Positions 46,310 to 58,250 of a DNA stretch of 64,000 bases are shown piece after piece. The number at the start of each line of letters is the position of its first letter. Position 1 is the first letter of the stretch. Source of the DNA: Mastigias papua (lineage: Eukaryota > Cnidaria > Scyphozoa > Rhizostomeae > Mastigiidae); contig OZ025271.1 of the NCBI GenBank assembly GCA_964019165.1, positions 11,580,259-11,644,258 on the forward strand, in the 5' to 3' direction. A program made the translations under genes and the position numbers. Below the pieces are notes generated by a model. It worked only from the letters and a program-made list of their open reading frames with translations, ran no database searches and was not told where the DNA came from.

Positions 46310-48432
46310 TTGCTCCATTCATCGTTACTGACAGTAGTGTTCACCCTGATATCTCCCTGTCTTCAGCTGAAACTTTCCGATGCATTTATAGTTATTCAGG
46401 GTAGTCCCTATGCTTTTCTAGTAATGCTTTTTAGTAATTTGACAATCAAGCGGTCATCAATATATGCATACAAAAAAGTGAGGCCACGGAGAACTTCATC
46501 AGTGAACTGTTGAAAAGTTTGACCAAACGGCATGCACAGAAGTGTGAACAAATCGAAAGGAGTGCAAATGGCGAACGTAGGACCATCATCTGGGTGGAGA
46601 GGAACCTGATGATATGCACGGACAAGATCACTCTTGGGGAAGATGGATTTGCCATGAAGTGAAAAGGAAAAGTCATGAATATATGGAATAACGGTCCAGC
46701 AGACTGACTTTGTTCAAAGCACGGTAATTGTTGTAAGGATGCTAATCACCAGGAGTAGGTTTAGGTACCGTGCGAAGTAGAGAAGACCAAGAACTGTCAG
46801 AAGCGCGGATGATGCCAAGCTGGAGCATGTGATCAAATTCAGATTAATAATCTTGGGATGATCAGGAGCGAGGTGACATGCATAGCAGAAGACAGAAGGC
46901 CCCGCTGTGAGAATGTGATGTATCATAGAATGTGTAACTGATGATTCACTGTAGCATAGACGAGAAATGTTTGAAAGTTTGTGCAATAAATTGATGTAAG
47001 GAGTAGAAGCAGGGAAATGAAAAACAGGGCATGCATGGTGAAGCAGTAGTAGATTGAATACCATGGGGCCTGAGACCAGTAGTAGTGCCAATGAGCTTGC
47101 GATTGCAAACATCAGCTTTGAGGTTGAAATGGACAAGAACCAGAGTGACTGCGGGCACAGAGATGAGGCTGATCACGTGTATGAAGTTGAGTAGAGAGGG
47201 CTTGAAGTTGGACAGTTAACTGAGTAATCTGGCCTTGCAGATTAGCGATTTGGAGGCTATGTTCATGCATGGTTTGTGATGGGATACGGTTAGAAAGGGC
47301 AGCAACAGGCAGAGGAGGCAAGGGAACTTCACAAACTTTGTCAGCCAGCAGAGAATGGTCTTGAAGGGATACAGTATGTGGTGTCAAAGCAAGGACAAGC
47401 TGAATGTTCTCATGTAGATGCTGCAAAAATAATTAACGTAAAATAACTACAGGAGGACATTGTCACCAAGTAGCTGGCACATTTTACGAAGGAGGTGAGA
47501 GGGTTGGCGATGTCCAATTTCTGGATAGGATTGGTAGGCAGGAAAGATTACTCTAAAAGGATGTTAGAAAAGTTCTGCAGTAACATCCTTTGGACTGTGA
47601 TGCCTGTCCACTCCCTCCACCCGCATGCATATAACTTAAGCTGTGCCAGTTTGACTCTGTACAGCAATGTTGTAGATTATCAAGTTCTTTTTAGGTTCCT
47701 GGGAGTTTTCATATTCCTTCATTACATTAGTATAATTACAACTACTGTACATTGTCAATTGCTTTCAATGCAGCACTTTCTTGCATGCCAAAGGAAATGC
47801 CTCAAAGAGCATGATCTACTACATCATCTTGCCTTTCTTAATGTACACATGTTTTTTCTTTGACATACATCTGCACTTCACAAGATTGCAGATACAAAGG
47901 TTACATGCTAATACATGACTTGTTATAAAAAAAAACTTTGTACTGTCTGCCTGGATATTTCTTAATAGTTTGTCAATTCCGGCCTTATATGCTTCTTGAA
48001 TGTGCCTTAACTTTCTTGAAATTTCTTGTAGTAGCAAGGCAACTGTGAGAAGTGAAATAGAATTTCTAGTTAAAAACGCTTCCAGGGTGATGAACATATA
48101 ATGTAAGCGTTTTTGTTCAAAAGTAGAAGTAGAGCGGATGAGTGTTGCTTTCAAACATCTTAGGGATGTTCAGTAGGTAGAGAAAGCAAAATACCTCAAA
48201 TTTCTTGGGCAATCTCAAGTTGTGACGAGGTAATGACATACAAAATTTGTATGGACTGGGAGATGATGTTACGCGTGAGAAACTGGGTTTCGACTTGGGC
48301 AAACCAGAAAATAGGATCGATCGACCAAAAAGGAGGTAATTTCAAAGAAAGGGCATGGACAGCTTGAGGTTAGGGAATGAGAACAGGAGCAGCCGAGGAT
48401 GAACTAGCGTTGGCTGGTGGATCAAGCATTAT
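46310..48432 (-). pseudogene. Highly decayed second gypsy element (gag to RT)
   Basis: On the - strand, starting at about 48432: a gag N-terminus with LKLPPFW-x-DP-x-FWFAQVET, ATLIRSTSTFEQKRLHY and ENIQLVLALTPHTVSLQDHS, all typical of one gypsy gag type. An unrelated insertion of about 640 bp (47430-48075) splits it. RT blocks are readable only across several frames near 46440-46750 (YRALNKV, DRYSI, SLHGKSIF). A primer-binding-like TGGTGACCGACTC lies near 48555. Stops and shifts are too many for any product. Confidence 0.6.
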
Positions 48433-48834
48433 GATGTGGAAATGGCAAGCAAAAAACAGGTGTGCAATATGGCAAGCACGAACACAAACAGGTATAATCG
48501 ATACACACAATCAGCGATAAACAATGAAACACGCGTAGTTGGTCGTAGAGTCGGTCACCACGTTAGTAATTTTTGGTTTTCTTCCTTGTGGAATTGCTAA
48601 TAAAGATCTTTCTATGTATATTTAAAGGTTCAATCTCACCCAGTGCTTTCTTGGCTTTAATATCATTTGTAGAATTGAAACAAGGAACTTCCTTAGATAC
48701 ATTTTTATGCTGCGTTATCATCACCAATGTAAATGCCACTAACTATTTTACAATTTTATTCTGCTACATACATTTGTTCGCTCGAATTGTGCAAAAAGAT
48801 GAAATAAACAAAATCTGTATGGAAATGAAGGGTA

Positions 48835-49422
48835 AAGCCTAAGTTCCACGAGCGATTTTCTATGACAACTTTTTTCTATGACAAGCTTTATTTGCTTGTA
48901 CAGATGGAGCCATATGACAATTTTTCAAATGGCAAGTGTACTTGTTCAAAAACTGGCATGCCAGCTTTTGGACAAGCATACTTGTCATATAAAAATTTTC
49001 ATATGTAAAATTGCTCATGTAAACGGCTTGGCAAATTAATGTGACAAGTTTTACTAAGTCACTGACCTCAAGCCCTCGCATCTAGCATGGCCAGGCTCTT
49101 CACGCCAATTGATGTTTACCCTGATGGCTGCCAGTAGGATATTTGAGAGTAGCCAAGTCACATCAGTACTTTTAGAAGCTCTTCAAAGTCGTGAAAGTCA
49201 GTGGAACTCAAAGTCAGAGAGGCGCAAAGAGAAGGCTAGCCTTCAAATACCGCTGACCGTTAGGACAGTGGAAACTTGTCAAAGAAACTTGTGTCTAATT
49301 AACACGGATAAATCTACTTGTCATTGAGAAAATTATCAAATGAAACTGGTTGGCCATCTACACAGGCAAGTAAATTTGTCATAGAAAATTGTCATAAAAA
49401 GTTGGTTGTGGAACTTAAGCTT
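48835..49422. mobile_element. 588-bp TIR element with TA flanks
   Basis: The left end AAGCCTAAGTTCCACGAG and the inverse of the right end AAGCTTAAGTTCCACAAC stay alignable for about 70 bp (TATGACAA, TTTCTATGACAA, TACTTG). TA lies on each side. Inside, TGACAA/TTGTCA blocks recur in both orientations. No coding region. Confidence 0.65.
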
Positions 49423-49451
49423 TAGGGTTAGGTATGGCAAAGTGTTGAGGG

Positions 49452-49633
49452 TGATAAAATACTGTAGCGCAGGTTTAGACGAGAGACCAAAGGCGAGTAG
49501 CATAAACATAAACAGCATCAGTGAAATCAAGGAATGACAAACAACAAGATGAGTAAAACAGTATAACAGCATGAAAGAATAGCGGAAATGTCAATCACAG
49601 TTAAAATAAACATGAGTCATCATTCTCTCAACA
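49452..49633 (-). repeat. Copia 3' LTR
   Basis: 182 bp; on the - strand it starts TGTTGAGAG and ends TATTTTATCA, so TG...CA ends are present. Compared base by base it matches the other LTR without a difference that I can see. Confidence 0.92.
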
Positions 49634-49905
49634 CTCCCACTTGACGAATATTTATTTTCTTAAGCGTTCAGCAAAGTTAATTAATTTGAGCTTCTAACTC
49701 CGATCAAGTCTCTTAACTCTTGAAATCTTTCTTTATTCACAGCTTTCGTCAGTATGTCTGCTAACATTTCTTTTGTAGGACAATACTGAAACATTATCTT
49801 ATTTTTCTCTACAGCTTCTCTGATGAAGTGATATTTGATGCTTATGTGCTTTGTCTTTGGATGATTTCCTGGATTTCCTGCTAGCGCTATCGCTCCTTGA
49901 TTATC

Positions 49906-51140
49906 CTAACTAATCATTGTGGGATCTAGCTGCTGAAATCCAATGCTTTCTAGCAGATTTCTCATCCAGATAGTTTCTTGAGCTGCACAGCTTAAAGAAA
50001 CATATTCTGCTTCTGTCGAAGACAACGCTACTATTGATTGCCTTCTAGTTTTCCATGACACTGTTCCATTACCAATCTGAAACAGATATCCAGTTGTGGA
50101 TTTTCTTGTGCTTACATCTCCTGCCCAGTCCGCGTCTGCATATCCATGAAGATTTATTTTCATATTATCTTTTGCTTTGAACTCTAGACCAAAGTCAGTT
50201 GTTCCTCTTAAATATCGCAAGACTCTCTTCATTCCTATGAAATGCTCTTCTCCTGGATTTGACATGTATTGGCTCAACATGCCCACTGAAAAGGCTATAT
50301 CTGGGCGTGTAGCAATAGCTGCATACATAAGAGATCCGATTATACACTGATATTCTCTCAAATCAGTTGTCTGCTCTCCATCCTTCAACTTCTCGTACTT
50401 CTTACCAACTTCCATGGGTGTTGAGACTGGCTTGCAATTTGACATGTTAAATCTTTTCAGGATGTTTTCAAGGTAGGCCTTTTGACTTATGTGCATAGTT
50501 TTGGTACTTCTGTCTTTCTTTATGCACATACCCAAGCAATGATGCATTTCACCCTGATCTTCAATCTCGAATCTTTTCATCAGTTGATTCTTTTCCTTGT
50601 TCAACATTGTGGTATCATTAGTAGCTAACACAATATCGTCGACATACAATGCTATTAGCATCAAGCATTGCTTTCCATCTCTATTCTCTGATTTCTGATA
50701 CATGCATGGATCTGCGGTGCTTTGATTGTATCCAGAAGCCTTTAAGAAACTATCCATCTTGACATTCCAACAGCGTGCCGATTGCTTTAAACCATAGAGA
50801 CTTTTTCTCAACTTGCATAAAAAATCTGGATGGTCTTCATCTTCATATCCTTCAAGCTGCTCCATGTATAGCTCGTGCTCCAACTCTCCGTTTAAAAACG
50901 CTGTTCTGACGTCCATTTGATGAACTTCTAAGTTTAGTTGGACTGCTATTGCAAGCAAAGATCTTATTGAACTGAATCATGCCACAGGGGCATAGGTGTC
51001 ATCGTAGTCTTGTCCAGGTTCCTGTGAGTACCCCTGAGCTACTAATTGAGCTTTGTATCTATCGATACTTCCATCTGCCTTGCGTTTCACCTTAAACACC
51101 CATTTACATGTAACAATGTTCTTGTCTTTTGGCATTTTCA
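49906..51140 (-). pseudogene. Copia reverse transcriptase and RNase H
   Basis: The RT N-terminal part is readable above 50958 ([20 protein letters not shown]) with a stop near 50980. Then QMDVRTAFLNGELEHELYME, LYGLKQSARCW and ALYVDDIVLA (catalytic pair intact), the connection (MYAAIATRPDIAFSVGMLS), and RNase H with HGYADADWAGD, STTGYLF and LSSTEAEYVSLS. The frame ends with a stop at 49906. It is the best-preserved part of the element. Confidence 0.92.
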
Positions 51141-51147
51141 CTAAATC

Positions 51148-52253
51148 CTACGTTTTATTCACTTTCAAGGATTTATACTCATTGTCTGTAGCTTCCTTCC
51201 AGTGACCCCAGTTGCTGCTGTTCATGGCTTCTTTCATATCCTTTGGTTCATCTTCTTCTGTACTTGCTACAGAAGCAACATTCCTCCAATCTCCAGTAAT
51301 TGCACCAAGACGATCCGGTGCAACAACACGACGCCCAGACCTCCTTGGAATAACCTCGGGTTGGTAGTTTATATTTTCAGCCTCCCTTGGATGCTCTACC
51401 TGTGCATCTTGATCAACAACTTCAATTTCCTCATCATTGAAAAACAAATCATTCATCAACTGTGATCCTTCATCTAGCAACTTCTGATTTTGCACCTTTT
51501 TTAGCATCTTCAGACCATCCTTTATAAAGGTATCCTCCAAAAATAACGCATCACGGCTCAGTAACATCTTCTTTGTAGCAGGGCTATAGAATTTATAACC
51601 CTTAGAGTCATTTGGGTAGCCAATAAATATGCACCTTTCAGATTTCTTATCTAATTTCTTTCGTTTTTCTTCTGGCATGTGGGCGTAAGCATTACATCTA
51701 AATACACTGAGGAAACTAACAGCAGGTTTCCTTGAGTAATAACATTCGAAAGGTGTTGCATTGTGGACATGAATTGTTGGACTTCTGTTTCGTAACAAGG
51801 CTGCAGTTGCAACAGCTTCTGCCCAAAATGATAATGGGAAACCGGCTTTATGTAACATAGAACAGACGCTCTCCATAATCGTGCGATTCATCCTTTCAGC
51901 CACTCCGTTCTGTTGAGGTGTGTATGGTACAGTGATTTCTTTCTTATTCCACGACTCTTACAAAATTCAATAAATTCTTTCGAGCCATATTCACCCCCGT
52001 TATCAGATCTTAAGACTTTGACACGCTGACCAGTAACGTTTTCAGCCAAGTTGACAAATTCTTTAACCTTGTCCAAAACCTCTTCTTTGTTCTTCATGAT
52101 GAAAACCTTTGTGTATCGTGAAAAGTCATCAATGAAAGTGACAAAATATCTTGATCCACCGATTGATTGAACACTGAATGGTCCGAATACATCAGAATGA
52201 ATAATCCCTAGCAACTGCTCAGCTCCATGATCACTTTTCTTGGGAAAGGGCAA
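51148..52253 (-). pseudogene. Copia integrase
   Basis: IIHSDVFGPFSVQSIGGSRY carries the first Asp, VLRSDNGGEYGSKEF the second, and after a frameshift near 51900 the frame resumes just past the Glu-containing helix at MAERMNRTIMESVC. The C-terminal part (FRCNAYAHMPEEKRKKLDKK, CIFIGYPNDSKGYKFYSP) is typical of copia. The zinc-binding start is on the far side of the LINE, near 54983-55115 (CDGCAMG). Confidence 0.9.
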
Positions 52254-52254
52254 A

Positions 52255-53374
52255 CGATTAAAATGATTAAATTAAATTTTCTACTGGTGTTTGTGAAAGA
52301 ACATATTATTGCCAAACGCCTTTGTGGCATATCGTTACGTAGCGATGTACAAATAATACCTATAGAATTAAATCTTAGAAATAAAAAGTGGCTGTTAATA
52401 CCAATTTACAGGCCTCCAAGTCAGAATTTTGCAATTTTTAAGGAGGAGCTAGAAAGAGTGATTGATTTATACTCCAATTCATACGAAAATCATATGATAA
52501 TTGGAGACTTCAACATGGAAATAGAAGACCCAGTAATACGCTCATTGATGGGAGATCACAACTTGAATAGCCTTATTAAAACACCCACATGTTTCAAATC
52601 TGATAGAGGAAGATGTATAGATCTAATCCTCACAAATAAATAGCACAGTTGCTTTTCTAGCCAGACTTTTGAAACAGGTTTCAGTGATTCCATCACCTTG
52701 TGTATACTATACTCAAAACAACCAGTGTTAAATTGCCCCCAAAGAAAATCAAATATCGATGTTATAGAAATTTCTCAGAAAGCAAGTTCCATAATGATCT
52801 GACTGAAAGATTTAGAGCTCACCCCTCAAATGACTACAACGATTTTGAGCAAAGTTTTATCTCAACACTTGATAAACATGCACCTTTAAAAAGAATCGTT
52901 ATTCGAGGAAATAATAAACCCCACATGAACAAAAAGTTGAGAAGGGCAATAATGAACCGTTCAAGATTAAAAAGGGTCGCAAATAAAACAAAACATCCTA
53001 AGGATATTGCAGAATATAAAAAACAAAGGAATATAGTAGTTCGATTAAATAAAGAAGCAAAAAGGACATATTATGAGAATCTAGATCCCAATGAAGTTGG
53101 AAAAAACAAAGTGTTTTGGAAAACTTTTAAGCCTCTGCTGTCAAACAATTGTCATAATGGGTCAAATAAAATAACATTAATAGAAGATGGATCACTGTTG
53201 ACAGATGATAAGGATATTAGTGAATGTTTTAATACCTACTTCACAAATATAACAGACACATTAGATATTGAGAGGCCTATTATCGATGACAAATCAGTGC
53301 TAGCAGCTATTGAACGGTATAAGACACATCCGAGTATTGTCAAAGTAAAACAATTAATTAAACCTAATCATTAA
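52255..53374 (+). pseudogene. LINE endonuclease C-terminus and linker
   Basis: PIYRPPSQNFAIFKEELERV, HMIIGDFNMEIED and GRCIDLILTN are the last blocks of an apurinic-type (EEP) endonuclease. A stop follows at 52641. The linker to the RT is open from about 52700 (KIKYRCYRNFSESKF, LDKHAPLKRIVIRG, KTFKPLLSNN) and ends at 53372. The apparent ATG at 52227 belongs to the copia side of the junction and is not a real start. Confidence 0.85.
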
Positions 53375-54900
53375 TTTAGCTTTGGCAAATTTGATACAAA
53401 AGAGGTATGGGATGAAATCAATCGATTAGAATGTTCAAAGTCTGTTAGCGGCAACATTCCAACAACAATTTTGAAAAAATTATCTGCTTTATGCTTTGGT
53501 GAAGTAACCAAAATTGCAAACTCTATGATTGAAAGCTTCCAGAAAGCCTTAAAAAAGCTGATCTGTCGCCTGTCTTTAAGACAGGAGAAGCAACAGCAAA
53601 GAAGAATTTTCGACCAATAAGTATTTTATCTGCAATTTTTGAAAGGTTGATGTCGAAGCAGATCACGTCATTTATTAATCCAAAATTGTCCAAACTTCTA
53701 TGTGGATACAGAGAAGGCTACAGCTCTCAAGATGCTCTATTTAGAGTTATTGAGCAATGTCGCAAGGTACTGGACAGGTCAGGCAAGTTTGGAATGGTAC
53801 TTATGGATCTGTCAAAAGCCTATGACTGCATTCCCCATGATTTACTGCTAGATAAGCTTGAAGCATATGGCTTCGCTTTGGACAGTTTGAATTTAATGAA
53901 TAGCTACCTCACAAATAGATTACAAAGGGTTAAAGTAAATGGAACTTATAGTAGCTGGCAACAAGTAAAATCTGGTGTCCCACAGGGCTCAGTTCTAGGG
54001 CCTTTGCTATTCAATTTATTTATTAACGATTTCATTTACGTCATCGAAGACTCAAAAGTTTGCAACTTCGCTGATGATAATACTATCTACGCATTTGATG
54101 ATAATATAGAAACCATTTTAAGACTGCTCAATGGAGATATAAATAATGCCTTACAATGGTTTAAAAACAACCAAATAGCAGCAAACCCAGACAAATTTCA
54201 GGTGATCTTTATGGGCCTTGAAAAAGGTCAATAATTGAGTCTGGAAATAAATGGTATATCTATAAGGACAACTGAGGGGGTTAAACTTCTTGGAATAACG
54301 ATTGACTTAAAGTTGCAATTTCAGAATCATGTGGAAGCTATTTGTAAAACAGCAAACCAAAAGGTAAAGGCGTTCTCTCGAATAGCTGGGTATCTGCAAA
54401 AGCACAAAGCATATGTACTGGACAAGACTTCTATAAGGTCAAGTTTCAACTATTGTCCACTGATATGGATGTTTTGTGGTAAAACAGCAAATAATAGAAT
54501 ACATCAGTTGCACAAACGCGCCTTGAGAGTCCTCCAAAATGACTATACAGCTACATTTGAAGATCTACTAGAAAAATCGGAAGAAGTAACGGTCCATTGG
54601 AGTAACCTACAAAAGCTGATGATTGAAATATATGAATGTACCAATCATATTGGCCCTGCTGTCTTGACATAGTTCTTTACAACTAAAGAAATAATCTATG
54701 ATCTGAGAATAATAAATCTCCTCCAGATACCAAAAGTAAAAACATCCTCGTATGGACAAAGCTCCCTATCGTTTAGAGGTAGTATACTTTGGAACACTCT
54801 TTCAGACAGCATAAAATCGGCTCAAAATATTAAAGGATTTAAACCAATGATGAAAAACTGGAAGGGAGAAAATTGTACCTGTATTATTTGTAAATAAAAA
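53375..54900 (+). pseudogene. LINE reverse transcriptase
   Basis: Fingers are readable in pieces (53420-53640: FRPISILSAIFERL). The palm is LMDLSKAYDCIPHDLLLDKL, SGVPQGSVLGPLLFNLFIND and CNFADDNTIYAF (FADD catalytic pair), then a stop at 54232. The thumb continues in frame (GVKLLGITIDLKLQFQNHVE, SSFNYCPLIWMFCGK) to a stop at 54670; the C-terminal tail (QSSLSFRGSILWNTL) is in another frame to about 54890. This is CR1/Jockey-group type, different from the copy at 9690-12110. Confidence 0.88.
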
Positions 54901-55114
54901 TATTGTAATTAAATAGTTGGTGTATATTAATTTATTTCTGAACTACGTTTTTAGTTATTATTATTATTATTATTATTCCCATTGCACATCCATCACATGC
55001 GCGGTCTATCTCTTGTTTGGGATTGAGCTTTAAACCATCGACCATTGACTTGTTGTACACCAACTTGACATTGTCATACCCTAAGTGTCCAAGCCTGCCT
55101 GTAATGCCACAAAT

Positions 55115-55930
55115 TCAAATCATCAATTTGGTTGATTGATGCAAATTAGATTCATATATCGGTTCAGCATTTAATATATACATCTTTCCAGCTTTGTGCC
55201 CAATACAATACGTTTCCCCATTCAAGATAACTATGAATGATTTCTCAATGAAACGCACTTCTGCACCCTTCTCTGTTGATGTAGGCAAAGACAGCAACTT
55301 CTTCTTACTTTTCGGCACGTACAGCACATTGGGCAGGTTTAAGTTGATTTCCTTAGAGCCATCATAAACCGTCATTTTCAAATCTCCTTTCCCATATGAA
55401 TGCAAAATGCTATTGTCAGCCAACTGAACCTTTCCTGGTGTTCCAAATTCTACAGAGTTCTGCATTTTGTCTTTTTCTGGTGTCATATGCTGCGTTGCGC
55501 CAGAATGTATCCACCAATTATCGTCAACTCTATTTGACTCAGTAGATGTTGCCAACGCCAATTGTGACATTTCAGCGGCTGCTATTTCCGGATTAGATTC
55601 AACAACAGCTTCTATTTGGTTCGCTGATTCCCTTGGACTTTTGTTTAAACCCTTTCGCTGATCTGATTTCTTTTTAAAGCAGTTCTTTGCATAATGCCCT
55701 TCTTTTTGGCAGTAATAACAGACTCCTTTCTTAGTGTTACGATTTCCTTTGTAACTTATACCTTTAGTATACAAGGCCTCATTCGTCTTGCCTTCTGCAC
55801 TTCCACCATACATTTTCTGATGCTCATGCACCAGTCTATCGCACACATATTCCCATGTAAGTCGTTCTTCTGAGATGGTTTCTAGGGCAGTAATTAAATA
55901 ATTATAACTGTCAGATAAACTGCTAATCAA
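55115..55930 (-). pseudogene. Copia zinc knuckle and protease
   Basis: CYYCQKEGHYAKNC is the gag CCHC knuckle. The protease site reads WWIHSGATQHMTP: the catalytic Asp of the family D-S-G-A signature is replaced by His. The rest of the fold follows (VQLADNSILHSYGKGDL, NLPNVLYVPKSKKKLLS). The His would abolish polyprotein cleavage. Confidence 0.9.
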
Positions 55931-55939
55931 AATTATTAC

Positions 55940-56387
55940 CTAGTCCTTTTCAGCGATATGATCTCCCACTGCTTGTAGGTGCCCAGATAGTGTCTTGATG
56001 TAGTTTACGTGCTCCATCATGCTAGCCCCTTTATCCATTTCGGCGGCATACAATTTTCTTCGGTAATAAATCTTTTGGGAAAGCGATTTCCTTTCGAAAT
56101 GTTTCTCAAGATTTTCCCAAGCCTCCTTTGCCATAGCAGCAGATCTCACATAAATTTGCAGGTCTGTTATAACTGACAAACAAACGGTAGCAAGAGCGAT
56201 ATTTTCTCTCTTCCTAAATTTTACTTTCTCACCTGGAGAAGCATCGGCTGGCAAAGTTTCACCGCCTGTTACAATCTCCCATACATCTCTTGCCATAATC
56301 ATGCATCTTTATTTGGAATTTCCAATTATGATAGTTGTCGCCATTTAGCTTTTCCACCTTCAATGCAGCAATTTCATCAGATGCCAT
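55940..56387 (-). pseudogene. Copia gag (UBN2-like) with a frameshift
   Basis: The likely start is ATG at 56387 (MASDEIAALKVEKLNGDNYH), not the upstream in-frame ATG at 56477. After FQIKMHDYG the frame shifts near 56300 and resumes at ARDVWEIVTGG, then AMAKEAWENLEKHFERKSLS and MDKGASMMEHVNYI, the usual copia gag helices. A stop precedes the knuckle frame at 55930. Confidence 0.85.
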
Positions 56388-56523
56388 GTTAATAACCAAA
56401 ACTTTGAACGGCCTAATGATGGCAACTCCCACTGAAGCCTTACGGAAAACAGAACTTACATCGCAAAAGTCCCTCACATCGCGAAATCAAAACATCCAAA
56501 TCACTCGGCCTGGGCCCATAACC

Positions 56524-56705
56524 TGATAAAATACTGTAGCGCAGGTTTAGACGAGAGACCAAAGGCGAGTAGCATAAACATAAACAGCATCAGTGAAATC
56601 AAGGAATGACAAACAACAAGATGAGTAAAACAGTATAACAGCATGAAAGAATAGCGGAAATGTCAATCACAGTTAAAATAAACATGAGTCATCATTCTCT
56701 CAACA
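56524..56705 (-). repeat. Copia 5' LTR
   Basis: 182 bp, matching 49452-49633. The primer-binding site (TGGGCCC of GGTTATGGGCCC in - strand sense) follows it at 56512-56523. Confidence 0.92.
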
Positions 56706-56771
56706 CTCCCACTTGACGAATATTTATTTTCTTAAGCGTTCAGCAAAGTTAATTAATTTGAGCTTCTAACT
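56706..56771 (-). repeat. Extra 66 bp of copia internal 3' sequence outside the 5' LTR
   Basis: CTCCCACTTGACGAATATTT and the rest of these 66 bp match 49634-49699, the polypurine-tract side of the internal region, but here they lie outside the element. They are followed by (CTAA)n and then ATTCTCTCAACA, the LTR edge again. This suggests a remnant of a second, tandem copia copy. Confidence 0.85.
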
Positions 56772-57309
56772 ATCTACTAACTAACTAACTAACATTCTCT
56801 CAACAGAAGGAAAGCTGGTATGAAAATAGGCCTAAACAATGGACAAGGTGTTATGACGTAGTAGAATGTTAGCGTGATGTCAGTTTAGTGTTAGGGTAGA
56901 GAAAGTGGCGGCAGTGAGTTGTTGAAGAACACGCAATGAATGAATGAATGAATGACTGAAATGGAAGATATAGTAACTAAAAATGGACTTGCAACACATT
57001 GCAGACTTAACTGTGGACTTCGAAGCTAATTTGAACAGCAACGTTCATTGAAAAGAACCCAAATATCGTCCCTTCCTGACTGATCTTGCCACTGATTATA
57101 AAGAAATAAAAGTTTATAAATGTTGTGTTTTCCTTACATACACTAGGCTAGCTTGAGATGACCGAGAAGCTAGGTCCTCTTTCAGCGATGCGATCAACAG
57201 CAGAAATCAAAGAGAGAGATAGACAAAGTGTGAATCTATAATCAGCACAAGTACTTAACTCTAAAACTTTGCAACTAGGGAGCCAAGACGTCAGTTTGCT
57301 ACCTGTTTA
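56772..57309. other. (CTAA)n tract and dispersed repeat
   Basis: A short CTAA microsatellite (56778-56797) is followed by the inverted copy of the repeat at 14935-15110 (to about 56985). The rest is non-coding. Confidence 0.55.
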
Positions 57310-57990
57310 TATCACTAGCTAAAATGTGCATTGGGTCCCTAGACAGTTCGTTTGTTTTCTCTCTCCTTCTCAGCTAATGACTATATACAAATCTCAGATT
57401 CGGCCTTCCCTGGAGTACTGCTGCCATGTTTGGGGTTGTGCTCTCAGATCTTCTCTACATCTTCTTGACAAAGTCCAGTCCAAAGCCATTCGTCTCATAC
57501 ATAATCCAAGCCTCACCAATCTCTCCAATCTCTCTCTCATCGTCGTTTGGTTGCAGATCTGTCCATTTTCTATCGATAATTTCATGGACATTGCTCACTG
57601 GAAATCAAGAGTATTATTCCTGATCCCTTGAAGCATGTTCAACCCACAAGAAGCTCTACTCAGTCACGCCCTTTCCAAGTCATACTATCCAATCTACGAA
57701 CTCTTTCCCACAAATCTTCTTTCACTCCAATAACTTGTAAACTTTGGAACACCTTACCTTACCTTCCACTTCCTTTCCTGAATCCTACAACTTATCTTCC
57801 TTCAAATCTAATATCAACAAACTGGATCTCATCTCCCTACCTAATTAACTTTCCCTGCTCTTTCTTCCTTTGTCAGGGCTTTATTATAGGCTCTATTAGC
57901 CTTTCCCTGACAATACATACTGAAAAAAGAATTATAATTGTATTACTGTCTATATCAAATGTTTTATTTCTTTGTTAGCACAAGCCAGCA
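57310..57990 (+). pseudogene. LINE ORF2 3' fragment
   Basis: The frame starts in the RT thumb: LMTIYKSQIRPSLEYCCHVW then HLLDKVQSKAIRLIHN. It shifts near 57615 and continues as HVQPTRSSTQSRPFQV and CKLWNTLPYLPLP, the end of a Jockey-like ORF2. The palm is missing. The junction at AAATGTGCATTGG resembles a motif also seen next to LINE ends at 12100 and 32960. Confidence 0.75.
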
Positions 57991-58059
57991 AAGTATAAAT
58001 TACTTTGTAGTCAGAAAAGTATATCGATAATTGATGAATTGAAGAGTGATAAAATTCTG

Positions 58060-58250
58060 TGATCAATATGTTCATTCCAACCATCTGAGATTGATGATAT
58101 TCTGCATTTGATCATAGAAATCATCATGATCAACGTCAGATGGTTGTAGAAAGCATTACCTGGAACGCCAGTCTTTGCTATGCCTATGTCTTATTTGCAA
58201 AATATCCGATTAGTTGCTGCCACACCAATATTATCCGATCTTCTTGACAA
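58060..58250. repeat. Duplicated intron segment (copy of 62530-62720)
   Basis: ATCAACGTCAGATGGTTGTAG, TTTGCTATGC and CAAAATATCCGATTAGT-like blocks recur in the same order at 62590-62700. The microexon that precedes the 62-kb copy is not seen here; a LINE fragment lies directly upstream instead. Confidence 0.7.

Larger units (their letters stand above)
52255..54982 (+). mobile_element. LINE inserted antisense into the copia integrase
   Basis: The copia reading breaks off at CDGCAMG on one side and resumes at NRLPFPKK on the other. Between them lies a + strand, 5'-truncated LINE that starts inside its endonuclease and ends in an (ATT)n tail at about 54957-54979. No clear target duplication is seen. 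It has a stop after the endonuclease and further shifts before the RT, so it is dead, but it is younger than the copia element it interrupts. Confidence 0.9.
49452..56705 (-). mobile_element. Ty1/copia retrotransposon, split by an antisense LINE
   Basis: The two 182-bp LTRs appear identical. Gag, protease, integrase, RT and RNase H are in copia order on the - strand. The polypurine tract AAGTGGGAG abuts the 3' LTR (at 49634) and GGTTATGGGCCC follows the 5' LTR, matching the internal-tRNA-Met type primer site of copia elements. Without the 2.7-kb LINE at 52255-54982 it would be about 4.5 kb, a normal copia size. Several frameshifts and stops make it non-autonomous. Confidence 0.93.

Noticed and set aside
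46446..47176. Several overlapping - strand hydrophobic ORFs as membrane proteins
   Set aside because: They are out-of-frame readings of a decayed gypsy pol.
52227..52643. 138-codon ORF as a gene with its own start
   Set aside because: It is a chimera: the ATG belongs to the copia side and the rest is LINE endonuclease.
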